A stretch of 64,000 nt of DNA from the NCBI RefSeq assembly GCF_011516765.1, contig NZ_JAAABN010000006.1, positions 1-64,000 on the forward strand. Direction: 5' to 3'. This DNA is from Acetobacter sicerae (lineage in GTDB: Bacteria; Pseudomonadota; Alphaproteobacteria; Acetobacterales; Acetobacteraceae). Positions within the stretch are counted from its first letter, which is position 1; each line of letters begins with the position of its first letter. Below are positions 1 to 8,813 of the stretch, one piece after another. The position numbers and the translations under genes were made by a program. The notes below the pieces were generated by a model that had not been told where the DNA came from, did not search any database, and was given only the letters and a program-made list of their open reading frames with translations.

Positions 1-157
1 CATGACGCTCCCGGATATGTTCATCGACCATGACAGCCAGTTCGAGCAATACAACGTCGCACACCTCAACGCCCCATACATCGTCCAGACAGCGCTCGCA
101 GCGCTGGGGGTCGTTGAAGAACAGTCCTCATCTGTGAGAATGGCCTCAGGAGTATAA
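1..157 (+). CDS. dxs: 1-deoxy-D-xylulose-5-phosphate synthase, C-terminal end (partial)
   Basis: Only the last 51 or so codons are present; the gene enters from the left edge and stops at TAA 155-157. The reading contains LPDMFIDHDSQ followed by LNAPYIVQTALAALG, which matches the very C-terminus of DXS (transketolase C-terminal domain). DXS condenses pyruvate and glyceraldehyde 3-phosphate in the first step of the MEP isoprenoid pathway, which feeds squalene and hopanoids. It lies 6 bp upstream of hpnM on the same strand, so isoprenoid supply and hopanoid genes are probably co-transcribed. The family call rests on a short tail only. Confidence 0.85.
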   Translation, partial: MTLPDMFIDHDSQFEQYNVAHLNAPYIVQTALAALGVVEEQSSSVRMASGV

Positions 158-163
158 AAGCAA

Positions 164-796
164 ATGACCAGACTACGGTTTCCGGCCCTGTCAGCCCTTG
201 TCCTTGGTGCTTCTCTTTCCTTTCAGTCTTTCGGTGTCCATGCACAGAACGCCACTGCAGTGACGGCGCCGGTTCAGGCTCTCAATCAGGCTCTGGACGC
301 AATCCAGCAGCCGAACTCAGGCAGTTTTGCTGCACGCACCAGTAAACTGGCGCCTGTCGTAGATCAGTCATACGATCTGGAAAGCGTTCTGCGCGCTTCT
401 GTCGGCGCCTCACGCTATGCCCAGCTTTCCGCTGACGACAAACAGAAGCTGATGGTCGCTTTCCGCGAATATACGGTCGCCCGTTATCTTTCGAGCTTCA
501 AGCCGGGTTCCGGTGCGAAATTCAGCCTTTCACCAGAAATCAGCGCCCTGCCGGTCGCGTCCGAACAGAAGGTGACGACACATATCGGGTCGGATGAAAA
601 CCCGCAGGGAACAGAAATCGACTATGTCATGCGTCAGGAAAATGGCAGCTGGAAGATTGTCGATGTGTTGCTGCAAGGGCATATCAGTCAGGTCGTTGCT
701 CAGCGCTCCGATTTCGGCTCGACGCTGGCGTCCAGTGATGTGAACGGTCTCATTGCTGTTCTGAACAAAAAAGTGAAGACCTTCTCGGAGGACTGA
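164..796 (+). CDS. hpnM: Hopanoid-associated MlaC/Ttg2D-family periplasmic protein (HpnM)
   Basis: A 210-aa protein with a clear Sec signal peptide (residues 1-28, hydrophobic core then FGVHAQ). The mature part has the MlaC/toluene-tolerance (Ttg2D) layout: an N-terminal helical segment, a central DDKQKLMVAFREYTVARYL block, and a C-terminal block with NGSWKIVDVLLQG. MlaC proteins carry phospholipids across the periplasm; the hopanoid-cluster member is named HpnM and is thought to help move lipids or hopanoids to the outer membrane. It starts 6 bp after dxs and precedes hpnI, which supports the HpnM name over a generic MlaC. No mlaFEDB partners are in the window. Confidence 0.82.
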   Translation: MTRLRFPALSALVLGASLSFQSFGVHAQNATAVTAPVQALNQALDAIQQPNSGSFAARTSKLAPVVDQSYDLESVLRASVGASRYAQLSADDKQKLMVAFREYTVARYLSSFKPGSGAKFSLSPEISALPVASEQKVTTHIGSDENPQGTEIDYVMRQENGSWKIVDVLLQGHISQVVAQRSDFGSTLASSDVNGLIAVLNKKVKTFSED

Positions 797-882
797 TTCC
801 CTATGCTTCGGAGCCTGCCTGCGACCGGTCCTTCTGCCGTTGCATTTGATACGATGCAGACGACCGTTATCCGGCAGTCCTG

Positions 883-2073
883 ATGACCCTTCTGCATGAT
901 CTCGCCATTTTCTGCGATGTCCTCGGCGTCGCAGGAGCTGTTCAGGCTGCACTCGGCACATTGCTGGTGATTCGCTTTCGCTCGGACGAGAAGAAAGCGA
1001 CGCCCGCGCACGATCTCCAGCCACCGGTCACCATCCTGAAGCCTCTTCATGGGGATGAACCGCTGCTAGCAGAGGCTCTGGAGAGTTTCTGCACGCAGGA
1101 TTACCCCGCTTTCCAGATTGTTTTCGGGGTTCAGCGGGCCAACGATCCAGCCATTGAAATGGTTGAGCATCTCCAGAAACGGCACCCGCACATTGATATG
1201 TGCCTTGTCATCAACGGCACGCAGCATGGCGACAACCGCAAGGTCGGCAATCTGATCAACATGCTGCCGAGAGCCCGGCATGATCTGCTGGTCATCTCTG
1301 ATTCCGACATTCATGTCAGCCCGGACTACCTGCAACAGGTCGTCAAAAAGCTTGTGCTGCCGGACACCGGACTGGTGACCACAATCTATGCCGGACTACC
1401 TGCCAGCCGGAATATTCCGCGCCTGTTCGCCGCCTGCCAGATCAACCACAACTTCCTGCCGGGGGTTCTGCTGTCCCGTTATCTGGGACGACAGGACTGT
1501 CTCGGCGCGACCATGGCTCTCTCCCGCACGACTCTCGAAGAGGTCGGGGGATTTCAGGCTCTGGTCTCCCATGTCGCCGATGACGCCATTCTCGGACGTC
1601 TTGTCCGAGCCAATGGGCAAAATATTGCAATCGCCGAAACCATGACATGGACCACGATTGCTGAAACCACTTTCACGGATCTGCTGATCCACGAGCTACG
1701 CTGGGGACGCACCGTGCGCGCCCTTGCTCCGGCGGGTTATATGGCTTCCGCGATCCAGCTGCCGCTGTTCTGGCTTTCATTCGCCGTGCTTCTGCAGCCA
1801 CATGCAGCGGGTTTTCTGACATTTTTTCTATGGGGATGGGCTTTTCGGGCGCTCTGCGCGTTTGCAATGGACCGGACCGTCGGACAGAGATCCCTGCTTC
1901 CTCTCCTCCTGCTGCCTTTCCGTGACTGGCTTTCAGCCGCCGTCATGGTCGGCAGCATGACTGGTTCACGCGTGGACTGGCGGGGGCATACCATGCATGT
2001 CACCCCCCATCCTGCCGTCGCCCCTTCCGTTCCGCCTGTCGGCACCCCACTTTCTCCCAATGACGGTCCCTGA
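883..2073 (+). CDS. hpnI: Hopanoid glycosyltransferase HpnI (GT2, ceramide-glucosyltransferase-like)
   Basis: A 396-aa membrane glycosyltransferase. An N-terminal transmembrane helix (about residues 8-28) is followed by a GT2 domain with PVTILKPLHGDEP, a DSD metal-binding motif at D140-D142, a DDAILGRL motif and ELRWGRT, the family 21-type R-W motif. Hydrophobic helices follow (about 290-360). In the established pathway HpnI adds N-acetylglucosamine to bacteriohopanetetrol. It sits directly before hpnJ and hpnK, which carry out the later steps on the same lipid. The C-terminal 20 residues are proline-rich and unlikely to be catalytic. Confidence 0.88.
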   Translation: MTLLHDLAIFCDVLGVAGAVQAALGTLLVIRFRSDEKKATPAHDLQPPVTILKPLHGDEPLLAEALESFCTQDYPAFQIVFGVQRANDPAIEMVEHLQKRHPHIDMCLVINGTQHGDNRKVGNLINMLPRARHDLLVISDSDIHVSPDYLQQVVKKLVLPDTGLVTTIYAGLPASRNIPRLFAACQINHNFLPGVLLSRYLGRQDCLGATMALSRTTLEEVGGFQALVSHVADDAILGRLVRANGQNIAIAETMTWTTIAETTFTDLLIHELRWGRTVRALAPAGYMASAIQLPLFWLSFAVLLQPHAAGFLTFFLWGWAFRALCAFAMDRTVGQRSLLPLLLLPFRDWLSAAVMVGSMTGSRVDWRGHTMHVTPHPAVAPSVPPVGTPLSPNDGP

Positions 2074-2229
2074 AACCCTCGTTGAAACGGAGCAGATGAG
2101 AGTGCCACCAGTCGTATTTGACAGTTAGACTACGCTCCTTTCCGCAGCGAACACTTGCCATGCGCTCCCGCTGGCGATACCCGTCTGCAACTTTTTGTTT
2201 CGGCGAATGCCAGATTAAGGATTTCGCGC

Positions 2230-3654
2230 ATGTTAAAGACCCTGTTTCTGCAGCCTCCCACTTTCGACGGGTTCGATGGAGGCGCCGGTTCGCGCTATCA
2301 GGCCAAGCGCGAGATCAAATCTTTCTGGTATCCGACATGGCTGGCTCAGCCTGCGGCCCTTGTCGAAGGAAGCCGTCTGATTGATGCGCCTCCCGCCGGC
2401 ATCGGCATGGAGCCGATTCTTGAGGATGTGAAAAACCGCGATCTGGTCATCATCCATACCTCGACGCCTTCCTTCTCGAAGGATGTCGAAGTCGCGCAGA
2501 TGATCAAGGACGTGAATCCGAACATCAAGATCGGGTTTGTTGGCGCGAAAGTGGCGGTTCAGCCGGAAGAAAGCCTGCTCAAGGCTCCGGTGGTGGACTT
2601 CGTCGCCCGCAACGAATTCGACTTCACCATCAAGGAAATCGCCGAAGGTCGCGAATTCAAGGACGTTGACGGCATCAGCTATCGCAACAGCGAAGGCGAG
2701 ATCATCAACAACCGTGACCGCGCCATGATCGAGAACATGGACAGCCTGCCGTTCGTGACAGAGGTCTACAAGCGCGACCTCAATATCGAAGACTACTTCA
2801 TCGGCTACCTGATGCACCCGTATATCTCGATCTACACGGGTCGTGGCTGTAAATCCCGCTGCACGTTCTGCCTGTGGCCGCAGACGGTCGGCGGCCATCA
2901 CTACCGCACGCGCAGCCCGCAGCACGTCGCCGCCGAGATCCGTCTGGCGAAGCAGTATTTCCCGCAGGTGAAGGAGTTCTTCTTCGACGACGACACCTTC
3001 ACCGACGACCTGCCGCGCGCCGAGGCCATCGCCAGAGAGCTTGGCAAGCTGGGCGTCACATGGTCCTGCAACGCCAAGGCCAATGTTCCCCGCAAGACGC
3101 TAGAGATCCTGAAGGACAACGGCCTTCGTCTGCTGCTCGTCGGCTACGAGAGCGGTAACCAGCAGATCCTTCACAACATCAAGAAGGGCATGCGTGTCGA
3201 AGTGGCGCGTGAGTTCACCAAGAACTGCCACGAGCTGGGGATCAAGATCCACGGCACCTTCATTCTCGGCCTGCCGGGCGAGACGAAGGAGACCATTCAG
3301 GAAACCATCAATTTCGCCAAGGACATCAACCCGCACACGCTGCAGGTGTCCCTCGCCGCGCCATATCCCGGCACGGCCCTGCACAAGCAGGCGATCGAAA
3401 ACGGCTGGTTCGATGAATCTCATGCCGAGTTGATCGACGAGAACGGCGTGCAGATGGCTCCGCTGCACTACCCTCACCTGTCGCACACGGAAATCTTCAA
3501 CGGCGTGGAGGAATTCTACAAGAAGTTCTACTTCCGCGCCCCGAAGATCGCCTCCATCGTCAGCGAGATGGTGCGCAGCCCGCAGATGATGAAGCGTCGT
3601 CTGCGTGAAGGTGTGGAGTTCTTCCACTTCCTGCGCGACCGTAACGCGGCCTGA
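2230..3654 (+). CDS. hpnJ: Hopanoid radical SAM protein HpnJ (cyclitol ether formation)
   Basis: A 474-aa radical SAM protein with an N-terminal B12-binding-like domain (about residues 1-180) and a radical SAM barrel whose iron-sulfur motif is C207-x3-C211-x2-C214 (GRGCKSRCTFCLWP). The start at 2230 is chosen because AAGGA lies just upstream and the protein then begins MLKTLFLQPPTFDGFDGG, as usual for HpnJ; an upstream in-frame ATG at 2155 would add 25 unlikely residues. HpnJ converts bacteriohopanetetrol glucosamine to the cyclitol ether. It overlaps nothing but is followed within 10 bp by hpnK, and the three genes form one pathway segment. Confidence 0.9.
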   Translation: MLKTLFLQPPTFDGFDGGAGSRYQAKREIKSFWYPTWLAQPAALVEGSRLIDAPPAGIGMEPILEDVKNRDLVIIHTSTPSFSKDVEVAQMIKDVNPNIKIGFVGAKVAVQPEESLLKAPVVDFVARNEFDFTIKEIAEGREFKDVDGISYRNSEGEIINNRDRAMIENMDSLPFVTEVYKRDLNIEDYFIGYLMHPYISIYTGRGCKSRCTFCLWPQTVGGHHYRTRSPQHVAAEIRLAKQYFPQVKEFFFDDDTFTDDLPRAEAIARELGKLGVTWSCNAKANVPRKTLEILKDNGLRLLLVGYESGNQQILHNIKKGMRVEVAREFTKNCHELGIKIHGTFILGLPGETKETIQETINFAKDINPHTLQVSLAAPYPGTALHKQAIENGWFDESHAELIDENGVQMAPLHYPHLSHTEIFNGVEEFYKKFYFRAPKIASIVSEMVRSPQMMKRRLREGVEFFHFLRDRNAA

Positions 3655-3664
3655 TCCGACTCTC

Positions 3665-4513
3665 ATGCGACGCGCGATCATTTCCTCCGATGACTTCGGC
3701 CTGTCAGTCGAAGTCAACGAAGCCATTGAGATCGCGCACCGCGATGGCGTTCTCTCCACAGCCAGCCTGATGATGGCCGGACCTGCGGTTGAAGACGCCA
3801 TCGAACGCGCCAGACGCATCCCGACGCTGCATGTCGGGCTGCATCTGGTGGTGATCGAAGGACCATGCGTCCTTCCCCCTTCAGAAATCCCACTGCTGGT
3901 TTCACCCGATGGACAGTTTCCGTCCGATCAGCTGAAGCTGGGCATCAACTATTTTTTCCGGCCCGCAGTCCGGAAGCAGCTTGCAGCCGAGATCGAAGCA
4001 CAGTTCGCGGCCTTTGCGCGGACAGGGCTTACGCTCGATCATGCCAACGCCCACAAGCACATGCATCTGCATCCAACTGTCGGAAAGCTGATGATCGAAA
4101 GCGGCAAACGGCGTGGCCTCCGCGCCGTGCGAGTTCCTCTGGAACCGCCAGAGCCATTGATGGCAGCCGGCACCTATGTCGACAGCTTTGGAGCGGCGGC
4201 CCTCCGTCACTGGACAAAGCTTTTACGCTGGCAGGCCCGCTCCGCTGGCATGGTGACGAACGACTGGTGTTTCGGCATCGAATGGAGCGGCCACATGACG
4301 CCAGACCGTGTTGCTGCTCTGGCTGCTCATCTCCCCGATGGCGTCTCTGAAATCTATTTTCATCCCGCCACGCACAAGAACGCACTGCTTCAGAAGCTTA
4401 TGCCAACGTATGAGCATGAAGCGGAGCTGGCTGCCCTATGCAGTCCCGGCTTTCGAGCTGGTCTGGCCGACTCACACACAGACCTGATCGGCTGGAGCGA
4501 CCTTTCCCGCTGA
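3665..4513 (+). CDS. hpnK: Hopanoid deacetylase HpnK (ChbG/YdjC family)
   Basis: A 282-aa ChbG/YdjC-like carbohydrate deacetylase. Visible metal-site motifs are SSDDFGLS near the N-terminus, HVGLHL about residue 59, and DHANAHKHMHLHP in the centre. HpnK removes the acetyl group from N-acetylglucosaminyl bacteriohopanetetrol, giving the glucosamine form used by HpnJ. The ATG at 3665 lies 8 bp after the hpnJ stop; an earlier in-frame start inside hpnJ is unlikely. The gene converges on the cysteine desulfurase gene 24 bp away with no obvious strong terminator hairpin between them. Confidence 0.88.
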   Translation: MRRAIISSDDFGLSVEVNEAIEIAHRDGVLSTASLMMAGPAVEDAIERARRIPTLHVGLHLVVIEGPCVLPPSEIPLLVSPDGQFPSDQLKLGINYFFRPAVRKQLAAEIEAQFAAFARTGLTLDHANAHKHMHLHPTVGKLMIESGKRRGLRAVRVPLEPPEPLMAAGTYVDSFGAAALRHWTKLLRWQARSAGMVTNDWCFGIEWSGHMTPDRVAALAAHLPDGVSEIYFHPATHKNALLQKLMPTYEHEAELAALCSPGFRAGLADSHTDLIGWSDLSR

Positions 4514-4536
4514 CAACTGCGGAAAAATCTCTCTCC

Positions 4537-5652
4537 TCAACCTGCTTTTCTTCGTGCCGCCATTTTGCCGTAAGCCAGGATGAACTCATCCACATGGCGA
4601 GCTTCCACGTTCCATGGCAGTGACACACGCAGAGCATTACTCGCCAGATCGTCCAATCCCATGGCATGCAGCACATGAGACCCACCAACCTTGCCTGAAG
4701 AACAGGCTGATCCCGCCGAAACGCAGAATCCCGCGAGATCCAGCGCAATCAACTGCGCCTCACTACGAACACCCGGCAGCAACAGGCAGGATGTGTTCGC
4801 CAGTCTGGGAGCGTCCACACCGCAGACCTGCACTCCCTGTTGCAAAGCCGTGGTCTCAAGTCTGTCGCGGAGCGCTCCCGGATCGACAGGGCGCGCCAGA
4901 GCAGCGTCCAGAGCCGCCGCCATGGACGCAATGGCGGGAAGCGCCTGTGTTCCCCCGCGCCGCCCCCGTTCCTGTCCGCCTCCCGCCTGCATGGGCGGCA
5001 CAACAACCGGCCCATTCCCGGCCAGCACCAGAGCTCCAGCCCCCTTCAGTCCACCGAATTTGTGGCCCGAGAGCGCAACGCTGTCCGCTCCCAAATCAGC
5101 GAGACTGACCGGCATACGCCCGACAGCCTGAACTGCATCGACATGCAATGTCGCCTGTGCAGCACGACAGAGACGACTGACTTCACGAATGGGATTGATG
5201 ACGCCGGTCTCGTTATTGGCCAGCATGATGCAGACTAGCGTTTCCTGAGAACGGTCTGCGAGCTTTTGCTCGAGAACAGCGAGGTCTATCCGGCCATCAG
5301 ACAGAACGGGCAGCACTTCCACCTGATCCGTGTCATCGGACGCCTTGCGGACCGCGTCATGTTCTGTCGCGCCGACAAGGCGACGACGTCCTTTACCAAG
5401 CCCCTTCACGGCTAACGTGTTGGCCTCGGTACCCCCTGAAGTGAAAACGCAATTATCCGGGTGCACACCGAGATGGGCCGAGACACTTCGCCGGGCGTGA
5501 TCCAGCATGGCGCGCGCCTGTCGTCCGGCGCTGTGAGGCGATGAGGGATTGCCGACGATAGCCATGGCGTCCATGGCCGCCTCCCGCGCTTCCGGACGCA
5601 ACGGCTCTGTCGCGTTGGCATCAAGATAAATCATGGATACCGGACTTTTCAT
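4537..5652 (-). CDS. Cysteine desulfurase (NifS/IscS-type class V aminotransferase)
   Basis: A 371-aa PLP enzyme that takes sulfur from cysteine for iron-sulfur clusters, tRNA thiolation or cofactors. The frame begins IYLDANAT with NPSSPHSAGR after it, has the PLP-lysine motif SGHKFGGLKGAGAL, and the active-site cysteine loop SAGSACSSGK near the C-terminus, all typical of group I NifS/IscS. Length is a little shorter than the usual 385-400 aa. No iscU, iscA or suf gene is adjacent in the window, so its acceptor is unknown. Translation may start at the second ATG, six codons in. Confidence 0.88.
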   Translation of the reverse strand: MKSPVSMIYLDANATEPLRPEAREAAMDAMAIVGNPSSPHSAGRQARAMLDHARRSVSAHLGVHPDNCVFTSGGTEANTLAVKGLGKGRRRLVGATEHDAVRKASDDTDQVEVLPVLSDGRIDLAVLEQKLADRSQETLVCIMLANNETGVINPIREVSRLCRAAQATLHVDAVQAVGRMPVSLADLGADSVALSGHKFGGLKGAGALVLAGNGPVVVPPMQAGGGQERGRRGGTQALPAIASMAAALDAALARPVDPGALRDRLETTALQQGVQVCGVDAPRLANTSCLLLPGVRSEAQLIALDLAGFCVSAGSACSSGKVGGSHVLHAMGLDDLASNALRVSLPWNVEARHVDEFILAYGKMAARRKAG

Positions 5653-6228
5653 TCAGGATATGATGGCCGGACAGGACTGGTTTTTCAGCCATTTTCAATG
5701 ACTTTGATCACAAATGTACGATTTATGTGGCAAACTGCGCTCTCAAACCGCTATATGTGGCTCAAGGGACACGATTCGTGGGAAACATTGATCGCGTCCG
5801 CCAAGTCCGGCGTATGTTGCAGCAATGCCGCAGCCCGGAGATCATAATGGATGGTCCTACTGCCGAGTCAACCGTGGTTGGCAGGTGTCCGGCCAGACAC
5901 ACCAGAGTGGCTTCTGAACGCCACGAAGGAACAAGGATTGCGGCCGGTGCAAGGCACGGTTTACCCGACTGACGCAGGTTATGCGCACATTTTGACCCGA
6001 ATAGTGGTAGATTAAGCGTCCCACCATGTCACGCAAGTGAAAACATTATGACGGCTTTCCGGAAGAGGTGAATGTCTCCGGAAGGCTGATTTGCGCCTCT
6101 GGTTTCAGGGGCATTTTTGATTTCGAACCCGGCAGGGAATGCGAGGCATCGCTTCTTTCCGGACAGAGTCCTCTAAACAGGTTTCCAGTCATGCCCAGGG
6201 ACGGAAACCAGAAAATTGCGGAAACATA
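5653..6228. other. Intergenic region between divergent genes, no clear gene
   Basis: About 575 bases separate the divergent desulfurase and hydrolase genes. I find no convincing coding frame; the longest small frame (81 codons from 5727) has no family look or good ribosome-binding site. A 10-bp imperfect stem pairs 6054-6063 with 6077-6086 in the likely leader of the hydrolase gene. The stretch is long enough for promoters on both sides and possibly a small RNA, but nothing in it is diagnostic. Confidence 0.4.
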
Positions 6229-6894
6229 ATGCCTGAGGTTATGTTCGCCGGCCCCGATGGCCGCCTTGAAGGACGTTACCATCACTCGAGCGAGCCGAAT
6301 GCGCCGCTCGCCCTTGTGCTCCACCCTCACCCGCTGCATGGCGGGACCATGAACAACCGCATTACCTATGCGATGTATCGTTCATTTGAAAAAATGGGCT
6401 TTTCCGTCATGCGCTACAACTCGCGTGGCGTTGGTCGCTCACAGGGGCGTTATGACGGTGGTATCGGCGAGATTTCCGATGCCGCAGCAGCCCTCGACTG
6501 GATGCAGGCCGTCAACCCGAACGCCGGTGCGCTCTGGATTGCAGGTTATTCCTTCGGCGCATTCGTCGGAATGCAGCTGCTGATGCGCCGTCCGGAAGTA
6601 ACGGGCTGGATCAGTGTGGCTCCTCCGGCTGCGCACTATGACTTCGGCTTCCTCGCTCCCTGTCCCTGCGGTGGTCTGATGATTGCCGGCGGCAAGGACG
6701 ATCTCGCGCCGGAACCCGCCATCCACAAGCTGGTGGACAAGCTGAACACGCAGAAGAACGTGCAGGTCGATTACCGCATCTTCCCGGATGCCGACCATAT
6801 CTTCGCCAAACAGGCCGATCAGGTCGTTGACGCGCTTGAAGACCATGTCAGCACGGTCATGGCCCGTCGCAGTCTGGCTCTCGCCGCAGACTGA
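6229..6894 (+). CDS. Alpha/beta hydrolase of the short COG2945-like type
   Basis: A 221-aa cytoplasmic alpha/beta hydrolase. It shows the HPHPLHGGTMNN oxyanion-region motif, SRGVGRSQG, the nucleophile elbow GYSFGAFVG (serine in G-x-S-x-G), and DADHIF near the C-terminus supplying the histidine. Members of this small family are called esterases or X-Pro dipeptidyl-peptidase-like, but the true substrate is unknown. The start at 6229 is chosen over 6139 because the protein then begins MPEVMFAGPDGRLEGRY, as family members do. It lies 99 bp upstream of tyrS with a perfect hairpin in between. Confidence 0.8.
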   Translation: MPEVMFAGPDGRLEGRYHHSSEPNAPLALVLHPHPLHGGTMNNRITYAMYRSFEKMGFSVMRYNSRGVGRSQGRYDGGIGEISDAAAALDWMQAVNPNAGALWIAGYSFGAFVGMQLLMRRPEVTGWISVAPPAAHYDFGFLAPCPCGGLMIAGGKDDLAPEPAIHKLVDKLNTQKNVQVDYRIFPDADHIFAKQADQVVDALEDHVSTVMARRSLALAAD

Positions 6895-6905
6895 CAAAAC
6901 TTTCC

Positions 6906-6935
6906 GCAGGACAGTCAGTCTCAAGACTGTCCTGC
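6906..6935 (+). terminator. Perfect 11-bp hairpin after the hydrolase gene
   Basis: GCAGGACAGTC (6906-6916) pairs exactly with GACTGTCCTGC (6925-6935) across an 8-nt loop, 11 bp after the hydrolase stop. No T-run follows, so termination would be weak or it may act as a processing site before tyrS. Confidence 0.5.
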
Positions 6936-6993
6936 AGTTCCGTCCGCCCGTCCCTCGTGGTAAAGCAACGCCGCGAGACGAACAGGACCGGTG

Positions 6994-8262
6994 ATGACAG
7001 AGCAGACCTCTCCCACAGATTTCCGTAGCCCTTTCATGCGCGAAGCTCAGGCTCGCGGCTTCCTCTTCCAGTGTACGGATGCGGAAGCGCTTGATGCGGC
7101 CATGCTCGCCGGACCTGTCACGGGCTATATCGGCTTCGATCCGACGGCGGATAGTCTGCATGTCGGCTCCGCCACACAGATCATGCTGCTGCGTCTGCTC
7201 CAGAAGCACGGCCATCGTCCCGTCGCGCTTCTCGGCGGCGGCACGGCGAAGATCGGCGATCCGTCTTTCCGCGAGGAAGCACGTTCGTTGATGTCGGACG
7301 ACACCATCGCAAAAAACATCACGGGTATCGAAGGCAACCTGCGCCAGATGATGACTTTCGGTGACGGTCCGTCTGATGCCGTTCTGGCCAACAACGCCGA
7401 CTGGCTGGACAAGCTTTCCTACATCGAACTGCTTCGTGAAGTAGGTGTGCATTTCTCCGTCAACCGGATGCTGTCCTTTGACTCTGTCCGCTCCCGCCTT
7501 GAACGCGAACAGGGACTGACTTTCCTTGAGTTCAACTACTCGATCCTCCAGTCCTTCGACTTCCGCGAACTGAACCGCCGTTACGGCGTGACGCTTCAGA
7601 TGGGCGGCTCGGATCAGTGGGGCAACATTGTCTCCGGCATTGACCTCGTCCGACGCACGGACAGCAAGCAGGTGTTCGGTCTTACCGCTCCCCTGCTGAC
7701 CACTGCTTCCGGCGCCAAAATGGGCAAGAGCGCCAAGGGCGCTGTCTGGCTATCCGCAGAAAAACTGCCAGTGTTCGAATACTGGCAGTTCTGGCGTAAT
7801 ACGGAAGATGCCGACGTCGGTCGCTTTCTCAAGCTGTTCACGGATCTGCCGATTGAAGAGTGCGATCGCCTCGGCTCGCTTGAGGGGGCAAGCATCAACG
7901 AGGCGAAGAAGATTCTGGCCACTGAGGCGACCGCTCTGTGTCACGGTCGCGCAGCGGCAGAGGAAGCGGAAGAAACAGCCCGAAAGGTTTTCGAGGCGGG
8001 AACCACTGCGACTGCCCTGCCGACCCGCACGTTGCCTCGCGCTGACCTTGAGGCAGGCATGCCGGCATTCCGGATTTTCATGGAAGCCGGTCTCGCCACC
8101 AGCAACGGCGAGGCGCGTCGCCTGATCCGTGGCGGTGGAGCGCGCGTGAACGATGTGCAGATCAAGGATGAAGGGCAAACGGTCTCGCTGGCGGACGCCG
8201 TAGACGGTTCGATCAAGCTTTCATCGGGCAAGAAACATCATATTCTGGTCTGCCCTGTGTAA
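6994..8262 (+). CDS. tyrS: Tyrosyl-tRNA synthetase
   Basis: A 422-aa class I aminoacyl-tRNA synthetase that charges tRNA-Tyr. The HIGH-like signature appears as PTADSLHVG (about residues 50-58), the tyrosine/tRNA region as QMGGSDQWGN, and the KMSKS loop as KMGKS (about residue 240). An S4-like RNA-binding domain closes the protein (GEARRLIRGGGARVND). A GTG lies one codon upstream of the chosen ATG. A strong bidirectional hairpin terminator follows. Confidence 0.96.
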   Translation: MTEQTSPTDFRSPFMREAQARGFLFQCTDAEALDAAMLAGPVTGYIGFDPTADSLHVGSATQIMLLRLLQKHGHRPVALLGGGTAKIGDPSFREEARSLMSDDTIAKNITGIEGNLRQMMTFGDGPSDAVLANNADWLDKLSYIELLREVGVHFSVNRMLSFDSVRSRLEREQGLTFLEFNYSILQSFDFRELNRRYGVTLQMGGSDQWGNIVSGIDLVRRTDSKQVFGLTAPLLTTASGAKMGKSAKGAVWLSAEKLPVFEYWQFWRNTEDADVGRFLKLFTDLPIEECDRLGSLEGASINEAKKILATEATALCHGRAAAEEAEETARKVFEAGTTATALPTRTLPRADLEAGMPAFRIFMEAGLATSNGEARRLIRGGGARVNDVQIKDEGQTVSLADAVDGSIKLSSGKKHHILVCPV

Positions 8263-8297
8263 TTTTTTACACAACACTTGGACTTTAAAATTTTTTC

Positions 8298-8332
8298 ACT
8301 CCAGAAATATAAAAAGGCAATATTTCTGGAGT
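8298..8332. terminator. Bidirectional hairpin terminator after tyrS
   Basis: ACTCCAGAAATAT (8298-8310) pairs perfectly with ATATTTCTGGAGT (8320-8332), a 13-bp stem with a 9-nt loop. T-rich bases follow on the plus side and an A-run (AAAATTTTTT) precedes, so it can serve both tyrS and the small minus-strand gene. Confidence 0.8.
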
Positions 8333-8346
8333 TTTAATTGCAAAAA

Positions 8347-8550
8347 TTACGCAACATCTTGTAATTCCGAAATAACAGAACTGTCAGATAGATAATTTAT
8401 TACCCGCAGAGCGACATCTGTATTTCCATCATAAGACTGATAAATTGCATTGATACACGCCACTGCAATTTTATGATCGCCTTTTTTGTAGGCCTCATCT
8501 GCCAGAATAATCAGGCACCTTGTAAAATAATTCAAGCTAGCAGCCTTCAA
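8347..8550 (-). CDS. Small hypothetical protein (67 aa) in an AT-rich patch
   Basis: I do not recognise this protein. It is a 67-aa, probably helical frame rich in alanine, isoleucine and tyrosine, with a DEAYKKGDHKIAVACINAIYQ stretch that resembles one TPR-like helix pair. It ends 15 bp from the tyrS terminator and is divergent from the XRE regulator gene. Base composition is clearly more AT-rich than the neighbours, which may mean transfer. It has no strong ribosome-binding site that I can see. Confidence 0.45.
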   Translation of the reverse strand: MKAASLNYFTRCLIILADEAYKKGDHKIAVACINAIYQSYDGNTDVALRVINYLSDSSVISELQDVA

Positions 8551-8813
8551 AATTCGGTTGAGACAACTAAGCGTCAGCTGCCCGGTAACAGCTCTTTAGC
8601 CTCGAAAAGCTATATAACATTTCACACGATTCGACACATAAATCGTTAAAAACCCGTTAATATTCTTGTTTTATTTTAAAGACGAAGTGAAAATGTTTCC
8701 AAATACATAGATTTATGAAAGCGATGTTTTTATATATCCATATCAAAAAACATGAGATTTACTTACTTCTTTACGCGCTTCCGAGAGATATCAAACGCAT
8801 TGGAAAAAATGGG

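Noticed and set aside
2233..2925. 230-codon minus-strand frame inside hpnJ
   Set aside because: It is a shadow of the radical SAM gene; the plus frame has clear motifs and the minus frame has none.
5727..5972. 81-codon frame in the gap before the hydrolase gene
   Set aside because: No ribosome-binding site, no recognisable domain, odd residue mix.
6439..7452. 337-codon minus-strand frame over the hydrolase and tyrS
   Set aside because: Antisense to two genes with clear motifs; it spans their junction, as expected for a GC-rich shadow.
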